This document shows positions 38,341-49,676 of a DNA stretch of 64,000 nt, piece by piece. Source of the stretch: Eutreptiella sp. 'Long Island Sound 2002' (Eukaryota > Euglenozoa > Euglenophyceae > Eutreptiales > Eutreptiaceae); contig OZ038381.1 in NCBI GenBank assembly GCA_964036045.1, positions 115,775,790 through 115,839,789 on the forward strand, given 5' to 3'. The notes beneath the pieces are model-generated. The model was not told the DNA's origin. It saw only the letters and a program-made list of their open reading frames with translations, and did not search any database. A program made the position numbers and the translations under genes. Every line of letters starts with the position of its first letter. Within the stretch, counting starts at the first letter, position 1.

Positions 38341-39222
38341 ATGTCTTCTGACGACAGTACAGACGACAGTACATTCTCTTCTTCGTCATCATCAGAAAAT
38401 GTCAAGGTCGACGTTCGAGCTGAGCAAGACTCAGAGCTTGAAGACGCCAAGGAAGAAGCTGGAGATGAGGAACAGGAAGAGGAGGAACAGGAAGAAGAAG
38501 ACAAGGAAGACGAGGACCCCGACCTTTCGCCTACACAAGTGACCTTGGACAGCAGCGAAATCTTCAACACCTTTGCAAGTGTGGTACATCGTCAGCCGAT
38601 GTTCAAATGGACAGATGTCTCAGGTGCAGTGTCAGAGCTCTCCTGCATCCCACAGACCTTGACTGATGCAATTGCAAAATTTGATGGGGAAGAACAGGTG
38701 AGGTCCAAGAGCAAGTGCACTGCTTTGCGGGTCGGTCCAGGCACCACCGAGGAGACGTTTGAAGTGGTGATTGACGACGCGGTGCTGGAATATACCACCG
38801 TGGTGGTTGTTGGTTCTTGCAAGATGCTGGACGTATGTCCCAAAGGTGTGTTGAATCGTCAAGACGTTTGGCTCGACGATTGGTTTGACGATCGTCCAGC
38901 CAATGGCTTCAACATTTTGCTGCTGTATCATTCAGTGTCCTCGGCGACGCGAACAGTGCTGCACACGCACGAAGCATGGCACCTCGCAACGACAATGGTA
39001 TTCAAGGTCCGGCCGCACTGCAAGCAACGTCTGTATCTGGTTTTGATTCATTTACCCGTTGAGACGGAGAATAATGAGAAGGAGAAGGAAAAAGAGAACG
39101 GTGAATATTCAAAACTGTCTGCTCCGTTCGACGCACTGGAAGCACGTGTGCGCTGTCTTGAGGACAACTTGGCTGCAATGTTGCCACCGGCAAATAGGAA
39201 GAAGAGCAGTGCTGTAGACTAA
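38341..39222 (+). CDS. Acidic 293-residue protein of the TIR transposon (intact copy)
   Basis: ATG at 38341, stop at 39220-39222. Residues 1-25 are Ser/Asp-rich (SSDDSTDDSTFSSSSSS), about 35-62 is a Glu/Asp run, and about 65-240 is a well-mixed globular domain (SSEIFNTFASVVHRQP, VVVVGSCKMLDVCPKG, FNILLLYHSVSSATRT). About 245-253 is Lys/Glu-rich and the C-terminus (LEARVRCLEDNLAAM) is probably a short coiled coil. No DDE, DNA-binding or RNase H motif, signal peptide or membrane segment is seen. It is the only gene of its element, so it may aid transposition, regulate it, or be a captured gene. The ATG is supported by the same start in copy 1. Family unknown. Confidence 0.7.
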   Translation: MSSDDSTDDSTFSSSSSSENVKVDVRAEQDSELEDAKEEAGDEEQEEEEQEEEDKEDEDPDLSPTQVTLDSSEIFNTFASVVHRQPMFKWTDVSGAVSELSCIPQTLTDAIAKFDGEEQVRSKSKCTALRVGPGTTEETFEVVIDDAVLEYTTVVVVGSCKMLDVCPKGVLNRQDVWLDDWFDDRPANGFNILLLYHSVSSATRTVLHTHEAWHLATTMVFKVRPHCKQRLYLVLIHLPVETENNEKEKEKENGEYSKLSAPFDALEARVRCLEDNLAAMLPPANRKKSSAVD

Positions 39223-39387
39223 GAGGAAGGTTAAGAATGGTGCCTCTATTCGATTTGAGTTTTAGATTTTGTTGCACATCCCAAATTCTCTGCAAATTGT
39301 TATGTGAACAACTAATGGTTGCCTTGCGTGTCTGTGCCACATGTATCAGAGATGTGTGAGGTATGTGTAACACAGTCTTACAATCTG

Positions 39388-39851
39388 AACCAAGGGAACC
39401 AGAAAATAGACGTCGAACCAATCGTCGCGCCGATTGGTGCGACATTTGAGTCGACGATTGGTTCCACATTTTTTCACTGTGCAAATGGGCTCGAAGCATG
39501 CAGAAAACAAAGTTCTATTATTCCTTTGAAGAAAGGTCTGAGACACAGAGTGGATGTTGTAGACAGTCCAATAACATGAACAAAAGCAACCGGAAACTAA
39601 ACGTCGAACCAATCGTCGCGCCGACTGGAGCGAGGTTTGGTCGACGATTACTGGCATATTTTTTCACTGTGAAAACTGCCTCGAAGCATGCACAAACACA
39701 CTATCTAGTATTGTTTGGCGAAAACATCTGAGACGCACAGTGAATGTCGGAGAGATGATTCAAATATGCACAAAAGCAACCGGAAAGGTTGAACCAACCG
39801 TTGCACATTCCAAAGGTTTCACAGCCTACTACATACAATAACAGTGCAGGA
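39388..39851. repeat. Three diverged ~190-bp units with inverted CCAATCGTCG motifs (copy 2)
   Basis: Counterpart of 22237-22700, with a handful of substitutions. Confidence 0.8.
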
Positions 39852-40359
39852 GAAGAACAAACACACAGAAAGTTGGTACAGCTGACAAAGAGGTTAATAA
39901 AACTCTAAGAGCTAAATCAATGGAACCTGTCGACAGGACATTCATAGTTTTGGCCACTTTTTGCCCAGTAAAATCAAAGGTTGGTTCGGGGTGGCTCGGT
40001 TGGTCCGTGCTGTGGGGGTCTGGGTGTGCCGCCCGGGCTGGTGGGTCTCACTGGTGTCCCCCGGGCTGCCCTCCCTGGGGGGCTTTGCTTTGGTCCCGTG
40101 TCGTCTTGGGGTCCTTTCCTCTAGCCCTGGGCGCGGTGGCCGCGCCCTTTTTCTCTTCTGGTGCCTGTGAGGTGGCCCTGGCTGTGGCCGGGGTCGTCAC
40201 CTTGCGGTTAGGGTGTGGTGGCGGACTGCGCGGTAGTGTTCTCGGCGGCTTCCTCTGTTGGTGTAGCCCTTTCTCGCCGTGTAAGTGTGCCCTCCTTCCC
40301 CTGTGTGGTTTCCGGTGGCCGGTGGGCGTGAGCCGGTGTGGTCCGTACGGCGTTCAATT

Positions 40360-42214
40360 CTAGCTTCGGCGGCGTGTGTTGGGGGCGTGTGCCTCCGGGG
40401 GTCGCGCGGTGTTTGCTGGGGGTGGGGCGGTGCTGGTCCCTCCGTTGCGGCTTGCCCCTCCTGCCTGTGCGCCCTGGTGCCTGCGGTTGTGTCCTCTTTC
40501 CCTGCGCCACGATTGCTGTTCTTTCCCCTTCCTGGCCCATGGGTGGTTTCCTGCTCCCGTGTTGTGTCGCTCCCGGTGCCCTGTCCCTGAGGACGCCTGC
40601 CTGTCACTTTGGGCCCTTCCTTGCTCTCTCGCCGGGGTGTCCCTTCCTGTCCCTTGCCCTCCCCTTGCCCGTGCCCTTTCCCTTCCCAGTGTGGTGGCGG
40701 TGGGGTGGGGGGGTGGCTCACCGATGGCCCAGGCCCGGGCATTGGTGGTCTGGATCCACTGGCGGAGGGTTTGGGAGGTGTAGGGGGGGCGGAGGCCCTG
40801 GACCGCGTCCCGGAGGAGGGCTTTCCATGCCGCCTGCGGCATGGTGGCCTCCGCGGCGTCCTCGTTGGGGTTGGTGGGGGTGCGGGTGCGGATCTCCTCA
40901 AAGCGTTGCACCATGTGCACCCCTTCTCGCACCCCTGGGCCAAAATTCACCCAGCGGCAGAGCTCCTCCAAGGCGGGGGCAGATCACCAGGCGAGGTGAA
41001 CGGGGGCCTGGTGGGGGGGGAGTGTCCGAGCACGAGGTCCTGGAGTGATGGGAGGAGGTCGTGGAAACGGGGCGGCCGTGGTGGGCGTTGCGGCGCCTGG
41101 GGGAGCGGGAGCGCCGGTGGCGGGGCCTGGGGTCGGAGGACGCGTACAGGGGGGCGGAGGTAACAGGAGGCTCGGGAGGCTCGTTGGGGGAGGGGGACGG
41201 GGACATGGGTCGGCGGTGGCGTGCTTGGCGGCGTCCGGGGGAGCGGGAGCGGCAGTGGGGGGGGCTTGGGGTGAAGGACGCGTACGAGCGGCGCGGGGAA
41301 CGGGACGCCCGGTGCTGCTCGTGGTGGGAGGGCGATGTGGACATGGGGCGGCAATCACGTGCGTGGTGGCGCCCGGGGGAGCGGAAGCGGCGGGAGCGGG
41401 GCCCTGGGGGGTCGTGGTGGGGCCTTTGGGAGCGGGAGCGGCGCGGGTGAGCGGGTGAGGCGCTGTGGCGCTTTGGGGAGCGTGAGCGCCGGGGGTGGGT
41501 GCGCCGTGTGGGGCGGGAGCGGGAGCGCCGCCGTTTGCGGGACCAGGCCTGATCGCGGGGCGCGCCTGGCCAGTGAGGAGGTGTCGGCGGGTCTTGGGGG
41601 CCTCGCGTGGTGCCGCCTGGTACTTGGGGGGGGGGAATACCCCACCCTCCATTGATCCACCGCGTAGGGTTGCGGCGGCAGCGGTGGCTGGTGGTATAGG
41701 TCGAGTGACCGTCCCTGGTGGGGTTGTGCCCGGGGGGCCCCTTCGGCATGGACGTGGTTGCCGGGGGGATACTGTTCCTGGTACGGGGGGGCGGTCCCTG
41801 GTGGTAGGCGGGGTATGGGAATTCAGCGCCCGGTTGCTGCAATCCCATGCGCTCGTGCTGCTCGTGCACGGGGGGTTGTGGTCCGCTGTGGTAGGTTGGT
41901 TGGCAGTGGTAGTGTTGGGGGTGGTGCTGGTGGTGGTGGTGGTGGGGCCGTTGGTGGTGGTGGCGCTGGTAGTGGTAGGGGTAGTGCTGCGGGAATGGCC
42001 CTAGGATCCCTCGTGGATACTCCGGTCCCCCTGAACGGGGAGGGGGGTCGGGCATCGTGCGCAGTCCCTGGGGCTGTACTGCTTGGGAGGTAGCGGGGGC
42101 GGGTCGGGGGCAAGGCTTAACGGTGACTGAGGTCGAGGGGTCCCACGTCCCTAGGTCGGTCTGGCCGGCGGCGGTGGTGGTTTGTGGGGGGTGGATGATG
42201 GGGCGCTTGGACAT
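40360..42214 (-). pseudogene. RS-rich basic protein of block B, copy 2 (frameshifted)
   Basis: N-terminal part open 42214-40898 (438 codons), longer upstream than copy 1 because Arg replaces its TGA: a Pro-rich start, then a His/Tyr/Gln-rich stretch and the three RS repeats. Near 40944 one extra A (AAAATT against AAATT in copy 1) throws the frame, so the helical segment (MVQRFEEI, WKALLRDAVQGL) is now in ORF 40971-40360. Neither copy therefore holds the whole protein: copy 1 lacks the start and copy 2 the continuous end. Either the two are decaying independently or one indel is a sequencing error. Function unknown. Confidence 0.5.
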
Positions 42215-42295
42215 GGGGATGTTGATGAGGGTTTGGACGGGGTCGTGTTGGGTGGCCGCCTCTGTGGTGGCGACTGCTGCTTGGGGGAGGGGGGC

Positions 42296-44143
42296 TCAGG
42301 TTGTGGTGGGTGGGGTGTCCTGGCTTGGGTTAGGGTTTGGGTTAGGGCGGTGTCGCTGGGGCTGCTGTCGTTGCTTCTGTAGTGTTGGGGGCTGCGTGGG
42401 GTGGTGTTTGTGGTGGTGCTGTTGCTGCTGGTGTGATTGTTTGAGTGCCGGCTTGGGTTCGGGGTCAGGCTTTGGGTTGGGGTCCGATTTGAGGTTCAGT
42501 AGGACCTCGGTCTGGTTCGCAGTGTGCTGTCGGGGTGCCTGGGTCGCCTGTGTTCGGGTCCAGGAACCCCCGGTAGCCTTGCGTGCGGCTGCAGCTTTGG
42601 CTTTAGCCGTGGCTTTGTGGATGAGGTCGTTGGGGAGGGGGGGGTCGGAAGATGAGGTGGAGGACGTCGATGAGGATGAGGACGAGGAGGAAGTGGTGGT
42701 GTTGAGGGATGCGGGTTGCGCTGTGATGCGGGCGGTCGCAGGTTTGTAGGCGGCGGCTTCTGCTGCGGCCACAGCGGGGAGAATGGAGGGCATGTCCTCG
42801 GGCTGCAGGTTGGGGGTGGGTGGCTGGGGGGGGCCGGCTGTGACCTGGCGGTCTGGCGGGCCGGTCTGGTCAGCAGCGGTGGAGGAGGGAGTAGTTGGGC
42901 TGCGGTCTTCGCCTTCTGGGGTTGGCTGGGCCTGGGTCCTGCAATGCTTGAGGTTATGTGGGTTGGCGTCCGCGGGGAGAAACAGTTCGCGTGGGCTGCA
43001 TTCCGGGGGGGGTTGGGCCTGGATTTTCTGGGATGTGTGCTGGGGGCGTGTGCGGGCCACTGGGCAGATTGGGCGTGCCGTTGGGCGTCGGGCCCTTTGG
43101 GCTGGGTGTGTGCGGCTCGCCAGGTGCGGGGGATGGTGAGGGGTGTCCGGCGGGTGGGTCTGTTGTGAGGGTGTGTTGTTGTTTCGGCGGCCGGGGGAGG
43201 CCCGTTTTGCGGGGCCCGGGGGTGCGCGCGATGGTGGCCGTGTGTGTGCCGCCGGGTGTGTGGTGGGGGGGGGGGGCAGGGGCGGGGATTGCGCAGGAGG
43301 GGGTGTTGTGTCTGTGTGTGTGTCCGCTTGTAGCGGCGCGCTTGTGTGGTCAGTTGTAGGCCGGGCGGTTCGGAGGAGAGGCTTGCCGTCTTCTGCGGCC
43401 GCGGCAAGGATTTTGCAAATGAGCTTGCGTATTTGGTGCACCTCTTCGTCAGTGGTGGGAAGAGGGTATGCTAGCTTTGGGCTAAGGCCCACGCAGCGAA
43501 GGATCTCGTGAATAGCGTGGTATTGGCAGGTGAGGGATTTCTGTCGCCTGGGGGGGGGGGTCCTTCTGGGTGTCTGGGCTTGCCTCAATTTTTGTGTGGG
43601 GATGGCCCAAATCCAAGTCACGGTCCCCGTGGATGGCCAGCGGCGCTGGATCCACTGGGCCAGGCGGAGCATGGCCAGTTTCAGGTGGTAGCCTGCCCGC
43701 CCTGAGGTGATTTGGGCCAGGGCGCGGGCCGGGAGTCTGTCCCCTGGCTTGAAGACGCCCCTGAATACTTTGTGCGGGGTGGTGGGGTCCCCTACTGCCC
43801 CTGGTGGGGTCGCCCCTGGGGCGAGCATGCTTTCTGTCCCTTTGACGAGCCATTGTGGGCCAGGAGATGTTGTTGTAGCGGCCACTACATAGTAGTGCCC
43901 GCGCTTGAGGACTGTACACCAGACCTCCGGCAGGGGGTATTCGCTGTCTGTAGGTGGGTGAGGGATGTCGTCGTCTGGAGTGCGAAGGCCGGCAGCGCGG
44001 AGGGCGGTGCGGTGGCCTGTTCCCATTGTTCCGGGTGGTTCCGGTCCGCTGGGTGGTGGTTCTTGTCTGGGGCTCGTTGTAGGCGTATGGTCCCTCGGCG
44101 TGTGACGTTGGTGTTGGTGTCGTGAGTCAGGGCCTGGCCCCAC
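42296..44143 (-). CDS. Minus-strand protein of unknown family, paralogue 'B', copy 2 (longest form)
   Basis: 615 open codons. About residues 70-270 are the folded domain: YYVVAATTTSPGPQWLVKGT, HKVFRGVFKPGDRLPARAL, GRAGYHLKLAMLRLAQWIQ, YPLPTTDEEVHQIRKLICKI. Then a long Pro/Arg/His-rich region, a poly-Ser tract (about 500-520), LPNDLIHKATAKAKAAAARK (basic patch, about 525-545) and a Gln/His/Pro tail. A 12-G run keeps it in frame where copy 1 has 14. Block A encodes a paralogue. The architecture (folded domain, disorder, basic patch) resembles a structural nucleic-acid-binding protein such as a retroelement Gag, but this is inference from composition. The start is uncertain: the first 60 residues are Pro-rich and overlap ORF 44442-43885 in another frame. 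Confidence 0.55.
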   Translation of the reverse strand: MGPGPDSRHQHQRHTPRDHTPTTSPRQEPPPSGPEPPGTMGTGHRTALRAAGLRTPDDDIPHPPTDSEYPLPEVWCTVLKRGHYYVVAATTTSPGPQWLVKGTESMLAPGATPPGAVGDPTTPHKVFRGVFKPGDRLPARALAQITSGRAGYHLKLAMLRLAQWIQRRWPSTGTVTWIWAIPTQKLRQAQTPRRTPPPRRQKSLTCQYHAIHEILRCVGLSPKLAYPLPTTDEEVHQIRKLICKILAAAAEDGKPLLRTARPTTDHTSAPLQADTHTDTTPPPAQSPPLPPPPTTHPAAHTRPPSRAPPGPAKRASPGRRNNNTPSQQTHPPDTPHHPPHLASRTHPAQRARRPTARPICPVARTRPQHTSQKIQAQPPPECSPRELFLPADANPHNLKHCRTQAQPTPEGEDRSPTTPSSTAADQTGPPDRQVTAGPPQPPTPNLQPEDMPSILPAVAAAEAAAYKPATARITAQPASLNTTTSSSSSSSSTSSTSSSDPPLPNDLIHKATAKAKAAAARKATGGSWTRTQATQAPRQHTANQTEVLLNLKSDPNPKPDPEPKPALKQSHQQQQHHHKHHPTQPPTLQKQRQQPQRHRPNPNPNPSQDTPPTTT

Positions 44144-44442
44144 TCCATGGGGGGGATCCAGACGTGCTGGCCGTCGGCGTGTTGGCGGACTTGCCAGAGT
44201 ACGACGTCTACGACGGCCTCTTGGAGGCCGTTGCCTGGGGAGGTCAAGTCCTGGAGGGCTTTAACGTTGAGCTTGGTCCAGCTCTCTTGTATGCGGTACC
44301 AGCCCAGGGGAGTGCTCAGGGCCCTGCCTTGGAGGGTTGCCCGGAGGAGGCTCGGGTCGCAGATGGTGGTCTGTGTGAGGGGGGGGTGCCCCTGGGTCCG
44401 GGGGGGTTGGCTGGTTGGGCTGCTGGGGTCCTGCGCGTCCAC
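43885..44442 (-). CDS. Upstream part of paralogue B with the W-PP-WG motif (copy 2)
   Basis: 185 open codons overlapping the 615-codon ORF in another frame. Residues 1-50 are Pro/Thr-rich; about 52-125 read as protein (WYRIQESWTKLNVKALQDL, LQEAVVDVVLWQVRQH, HVWIPPMEWGQALTHD, RRGTIRLQRAP) and correspond to FIHFARH...DRVWVPPINWG in block A, where the later motifs follow in the same frame. The overlap therefore hides a frameshift or an intron between about 44100 and 43950. The last 60 residues are probably out of frame. Function unknown. Confidence 0.45.
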   Translation of the reverse strand: MDAQDPSSPTSQPPRTQGHPPLTQTTICDPSLLRATLQGRALSTPLGWYRIQESWTKLNVKALQDLTSPGNGLQEAVVDVVLWQVRQHADGQHVWIPPMEWGQALTHDTNTNVTRRGTIRLQRAPDKNHHPADRNHPEQWEQATAPPSALPAFALQTTTSLTHLQTANTPCRRSGVQSSSAGTTM

Positions 44443-44649
44443 GTTAACGTATGGGTGGCCCTGGGTGGGCTTGGCTGGGCTTGGCGGTGCCAGGTGGCCT
44501 CCTTGGTAAGAGGTGGGCTCTGGGGTGCCTTGGTTGCTTGTGGCGGGGGGGCCGTGCGGTTAGGCCTGCTGGCCTTCTGGCGTGCTCTGGTGGTGTCTTG
44601 GAGGCCTGCGGACGGAGATGGGGGGGGCGTGCGTGGGGCGCGGAGTGGG

Positions 44650-44850
44650 TTAGTGGATTTTTGGGTCATGCACGGCATGGTAATGGATGAGACGCTGCAT
44701 GAGTTCCCTGGCGGTGGGGTCGGTGAGTTGTTCCATGTGTGTCAACAGGAGGTGATTGCGGTGTACCATTTGGGCCGCTGCTATGCGGACTGCTTCTAGC
44801 TGGACGTGCACTGTTGCCTTTATCGGGTTCTCCGTGTGTTTGACGAGGTT
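44650..44850 (-). CDS. Short helical ORF upstream of paralogue B (copy 2)
   Basis: Counterpart of 27499-27699, with the same bounding TGA and TAA and the same two amphipathic helices. Conservation here carries little weight because the duplication is recent. Possibly an exon or N-terminal piece of the paralogue-B protein. Confidence 0.4.
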   Translation of the reverse strand, partial: NLVKHTENPIKATVHVQLEAVRIAAAQMVHRNHLLLTHMEQLTDPTARELMQRLIHYHAVHDPKIH

Positions 44851-44910
44851 TCAGTGTAGGGCCTGTGTCACCGCCCCTCTCATGGTGGCCTCCTTGACCA
44901 GGGGGTCCCT

Positions 44911-46386
44911 GAAGAGGTGTTCGGCACCTTCCGCCAAGCCAAGAGCTGCCCCAACAACAGAGGCAACCAACGCCGGCAATACCGGCGAACCAACAAAGCA
45001 ACACCTGCGGCGCCTACACCCGGTGCGCCACCTACACCACCCTCACCAATGACAATACCCGAAGCAACACCTGCAGCAACCTCAACATCGGCATCACCAG
45101 CGACTCCAACACCCAGTGCATCACCTACGGCGCCCTCACCGTCAGCATCCCCAGGGCCACCAACAGGACTGGCGGGTCCACCGGCCAGCAACGCCGCCCA
45201 CGAAGCCCCGGACAGGAATAGCGACAGCCGACGCCCAAACACAGGCCAAAGACCACCCACACGCGGACCCACACCCGAACGACCACCTGCAGCACCCTCA
45301 CCATCGTCATCACTGGAGACACGGTAAACCGTAACATCTCCTGCAGCACCCTCACCATCGGCATCACCAGCAGCACCATCAACCAAAGCATCGCCTGTCA
45401 TACCCTCAGCATGGCATCACCTGGAGCATCACCGACAGCATCCTCTCCGTCGGCATCACCAGCAACACCGCAACCCGGCTGCAGCATCACCACCCACAGG
45501 GCCCTCACCCTAGGCACCACCCGGTACAACACCTGGAACACCAACACACCCACCACCCTCACCATCAACAACACCAGCGGCACCCGCCGCCAGGAGCGGC
45601 GAGGAGCTGGCCCGACACTAGAGGCGACCAACACCGCCAGGACCGACGTTCCCACCAACCAGAACGCCCACTGGACCCTCCGCCAGGAGTGGCGAGGGCC
45701 CTCGCCCAGAACCACCGACGACCACCCAAGCGCGGACCCACATCCAACACCTCCAGCACCCTCACCGTCAGAGCATCACCCGCGGCACCATCCACCAATG
45801 CATCAACAGCAACACCCTCACTATCGGCATGACCAGCGGCGCCAACACCCGGAGCACCACCAGTAGCACCCTCATGGTCAGCATCACCAGCGGCACCAAC
45901 ACCCGGGGCGTCACCTACACTACCATCCCCGACGGCATCACCCGGACCACCACCGGCACCACCCTCACCGGCGGAATCACCAGCAGCACCGCCACCCAGC
46001 CGCAACATCCTCACCTACAGCACGCTCACCCTCAACATCGCCCGATGCAACACCTGTAACTGCAGACGCCACCGACATCGACAACACGATCACCTGCGCC
46101 AGCCTCACTATCAGCAGCCTCCTCCAGGACTGGCGAGGAGCTGCCCCGTCACCAGAGACGACCAACACCGGCAGGACCGGCGAGCCAACCGACCACTAAC
46201 GCCCACCAGGGCCTCCGCCAGGAGTGGGGAAGGCCCACGCTCAGAACCGCCAACCACCACCCATGCGCGGACCCATACCCAGCAACATCACCAGCAATAC
46301 CCCCACCATCAGAACAAGGCCAGACACGCGATCCACCAAAACATCACCTGCAGCACCCTCACTGTCAACATCATCAGCGACACCAA
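44911..46386. repeat. CACC-rich minisatellite with higher-order units (B2)
   Basis: Counterpart of 27760-29235, of equal length. Confidence 0.8.
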
Positions 46387-46533
46387 CACCCGGCACAAGG
46401 CAAAGGAGTTCAACGTTCGTTTGGAAAGTTTGTAACGAAGATATTTGCCTGTTACTCAAAGGTGTCAGACGCAATAGCGTCTAAGAGGAAAAAAAGCAGA
46501 AAAAGATTGCTGAATGGAACAACCAACCGTTCA

Positions 46534-46671
46534 GATATGTTGATGGTATGTTCGAAGCTTACATTGCTCTTGTGCTGACCGTTTCTTTACCACAACAGGG
46601 TTGTCTCGCTGTGTAGTCTGGCGGTTTGGCTTTGAACTCCTTCCGCGCACAAAGATTAGCCAAGAGGCCAA
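46534..46671 (+). other. Direct-repeat segment with candidate 53-bp intron (B2, left)
   Basis: Counterpart of 29383-29520, with the same GTATGT donor, branch-like motif and ACAACAG acceptor (46546-46598). Confidence 0.45.
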
Positions 46672-46750
46672 GGACAGCTGACAGACAACACACCCGCTGC
46701 GCATATCGGTGGGCAAGTGGCTGGGGGCACTTAACACCGCATACACCACA

Positions 46751-47211
46751 CGACGACTGGGCACCGGTGAACAAGCGCCAGGTCACCATGAGCACCGCAC
46801 ACACAACGCACCGGGCGCGCGGAACGGTACACAAGCGCCAAGTGGCCTCCGACCCCGCACACAGGACACACCAGGCATGCACACCGGTGAACAAGCGCCA
46901 GGTGGCCAAAGACACCCCACACACAAAACACCGGGCGCACACACCTGTGTACAGGTGCCAAGTGGCCATGAATGCTACAACCACAAATCAGCGGGCGCAC
47001 GCACTGGTGGACAAGCGCCAAGTGGCCACGGACATAGCACACAGGACACACCAGGCGCGCACAGCGTTGAACAGGCGGCAAGTGGCCAGACACACCGCAG
47101 ACACAACACACCATGCGCCCGCGCTGGTAAACAAGCGCTAAGCGGCCAAGGACACCGCACACAGGACAGGCGGAGCAGGCACAACGGTGAACAAGTGCCA
47201 AGACCCCATCG
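46751..47211 (+). repeat. 60-bp minisatellite, left arm of inverted pair (B2)
   Basis: Counterpart of 29600-30060. Confidence 0.9.
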
Positions 47212-47790
47212 ACACAGTCTTACCCTGGGGACATCCGTCCCTCCTACTGCCCCAGGACAGGCGCCTGTTAAGCCGCTCTCGCAGGTGCTTGCAAAAGCAC
47301 TGTTGCAACCACCCGGTCCAGGTGTCCTGGGTGAGGAGGCGTCCCCACCTGTGTTGATGGGTAGGGCAACACCTCCTCTTCTTTGGGCAGCAGCTTGTAT
47401 GGGCTTCCCAGCCATGTGGAGTATCCCCCACCACAGAGGGTGTTGGTCCAACGATGGTCTCACCGCTATGACTGGATTTGTTGGGTGCCGCTGCTTGGCA
47501 GGCGACCCCCTCCTCGGCTTCGTACCACCTTGGCAGTCACCGGTTGCTTCCATCGCTCCGAGGACGTTTGCCATGGTCTCGGATGCAGCCCGGCTGGGCT
47601 GGGACCAACAGCCCTGGAGTACCGCCCCCGCTGTTGGACCAGCGGGTTGGCCGGGTCGCCCCAGTGCGTCCAACCCGTGGGGTGTAATTTGTTGACAGTT
47701 TTCCCTCTGGCGCCCTAGGTGTGCAAGTGTGTGCGGTGTACCTGGCCCCCTGCACGCCTGGCGTGTTGTCCCCTTAGTCTGCAGTGTGTG
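47212..47790. other. Non-repetitive core between inverted arms (B2)
   Basis: Counterpart of 30061-30639. Substitutions against copy 1 (for example near 47458 and 47520) do not break the open frames, which is uninformative at this divergence. Confidence 0.45.
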
Positions 47791-48546
47791 GAATGTCCAT
47801 GGCCCCTTGGCGCCTGTTAACCAGTGTGCCTGCTGCACGGTGTTCATGGCTCCTTTGCGCTTGTTCACCTGTCTGCACGCCTGTTGTGTTGGATGTGCGG
47901 TGTCCTTAGCACCCTTGGGGCCTGTACACCGGTGTGCGTGCCTGGTGTTTTGTGTGTGCCGTGTCCCTGACTCCTTCGCACTTGTTCACCGGTGTGCGCA
48001 CCTGGCATGTCTTGTGTGCGGTGTCTTGGCCATTTGGCGCCTGTTCACCGTGCGTGCGCACGGTTTCTTGTTTTTGCGGGTTCCTTGACCCTGTGGAGCT
48101 GTTCACCGGTGTTCTTGCCCGCTGTGTTGTTTGTACGGTGTCTGTGGCCTCTTAACCGGGTGGACTGGTGTGGGCGCCCCCTGTGTTGTATGGGGGGTGT
48201 CCCTGGCCCTTTGGCAATTGTTCACCGGGCGTCCGCCTGCTGTATTGGGTGTGCGGTGTCCTTGGCCCCTTGGTGCTTGTTCACTGGTGTGCGCGCCCAG
48301 TGTATAATGTGTGCGGTGTCCTTGGCCTCTTTGCGCTTGTTCACGGCTGGGCGCGCCTGGTGTGTTGTTTGTGCAGTCTCCTTGGCCACTTGGCGCTTGT
48401 CCAGCGGTGTGTCAGCCCAGTGTGTAATGTTTGCGGTATCCGAGGCCTCTTGGCGCTTGTTCATCGGTGAACACGCCAGATCTTTTGTGTCTGCGGGGTC
48501 TTTGGCCTTTTACCGCTTGTTCACTGGTGTGCACGCCTTGTGTACA
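47791..48546 (-). repeat. 60-bp minisatellite, right arm of inverted pair (B2)
   Basis: Counterpart of 30640-31395. Confidence 0.9.
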
Positions 48547-49351
48547 ATGGAACTGCACTTGAAAAAGCAAGAACCACCACACCAGTGCGGACGAAAAGAA
48601 AGTGTCATCAGAACGTGTTTAAGGAAAGCATTTGCTTGTTACTAAAAAGGTTTCATATGTAGTAGCGTGTACGATCAGGATCTTAGCCAATGTTCCCCAA
48701 AGTTGATTCTTTGGGCACATAAGACTCCAAAATCTATTGGTTTGCCACTGTTGTCTCACTTATACTCAGAAATACGGAATCCTACAATTTACCAAATGCA
48801 GAAAGCACACAGTCCAGCTTGCTTTCCACCAACACATTTTTCCTCTTTCAAATCCCTATTGTCCTTGATCATAGAGGCACGTTGCAGTGGAAGAATTTAA
48901 AAAAAAGCAGTCCAGAAAAATGTAGCTGTTGAATCTCCTGGTCTGCACACGGTCCAGGCTTCGCCTCTGGTCACACAATGGTGGCACCTTGCTTGGCTGG
49001 GCGTCTGTGTGTGCATTTTTGCAGTATAAGGTGAAAGACAAATCGGACAGAATTCAAACAGGAAATATTGGGTCGCTCATATACAAGGAACTGATCTCAC
49101 ACTGCCACTTTGTATCAAATGGTTGACGATGTAACACAGATGAGAGTGTATGATTATGCGACTGTCCCTGGGTGCGCGACCTGGCAAGACAAAAACGCAG
49201 AAAAAGAACGGACCAGCCCGCTGTTCAGATATGATCTTGGTATGTCGCAAGTGTACAGTGCTCTTGTGCTGACCGTTTCCTTATCACAACAGGGTTTCCT
49301 CGCTGTTTAGTCTGGCGGCTTTGCGTTCACGTTCTTCCCCTCTTCACAGGT
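48547..49351. other. AT-richer spacer with second intron-like segment (B2)
   Basis: Counterpart of 31396-32200, with the candidate intron at 49240-49292. No ORF is supported. Confidence 0.45.
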
Positions 49352-49370
49352 AAACAAACAAATTAAAGGT

Positions 49371-49676
49371 ATGAAGGAAGAATCGACCAAGCAGCTCGCA
49401 CGTGGGGTTGGGTGGGAGGCAGTGCTCGGGGTTCATGTGCCTAGTCGGCTAGGCTACAGGGGGTTGTGCCTCTTTGTGCAGTTGTTCACTCCCTGCTTTC
49501 TTCTCTTCTCAGGTGCGGTGGGTGTTGTACGTGCAGTGTTGTTGTTCAATGTAGGGTTGTTCAACACATTTTACCTCATTCTTGCTGTGTTTTGTGGCCA
49601 TCTTACACTCCGGGCTCCTGCTGGTTTGCATAAGAGACAGTGGAGCATGCATGCACACAAAGCATCAATCGTTTAG
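49371..49676 (+). CDS. Possible small hydrophobic protein (B2)
   Basis: Counterpart of the 101-codon ORF at 32220, with the same ATG and two hydrophobic stretches. It has a Trp-to-Gly-type change region near residue 14 and a Leu-to-Pro change near residue 24. The same doubts apply: T-rich composition and nearby splice-like sites. Weak call. Confidence 0.22.
   Translation: MKEESTKQLARGVGWEAVLGVHVPSRLGYRGLCLFVQLFTPCFLLFSGAVGVVRAVLLFNVGLFNTFYLILAVFCGHLTLRAPAGLHKRQWSMHAHKASIV

Larger units (their letters stand above)
38055..39968 (+). mobile_element. 1914-bp TIR transposon flanked by TA, copy 2
   Basis: Same TA-flanked element as copy 1: TA at 38053-38054 and 39969-39970. The left end has CGGGGAG where copy 1 has CAGGGAG. 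Its gene is open here. The subterminal ~190-bp units are at about 39388-39851. Confidence 0.72.
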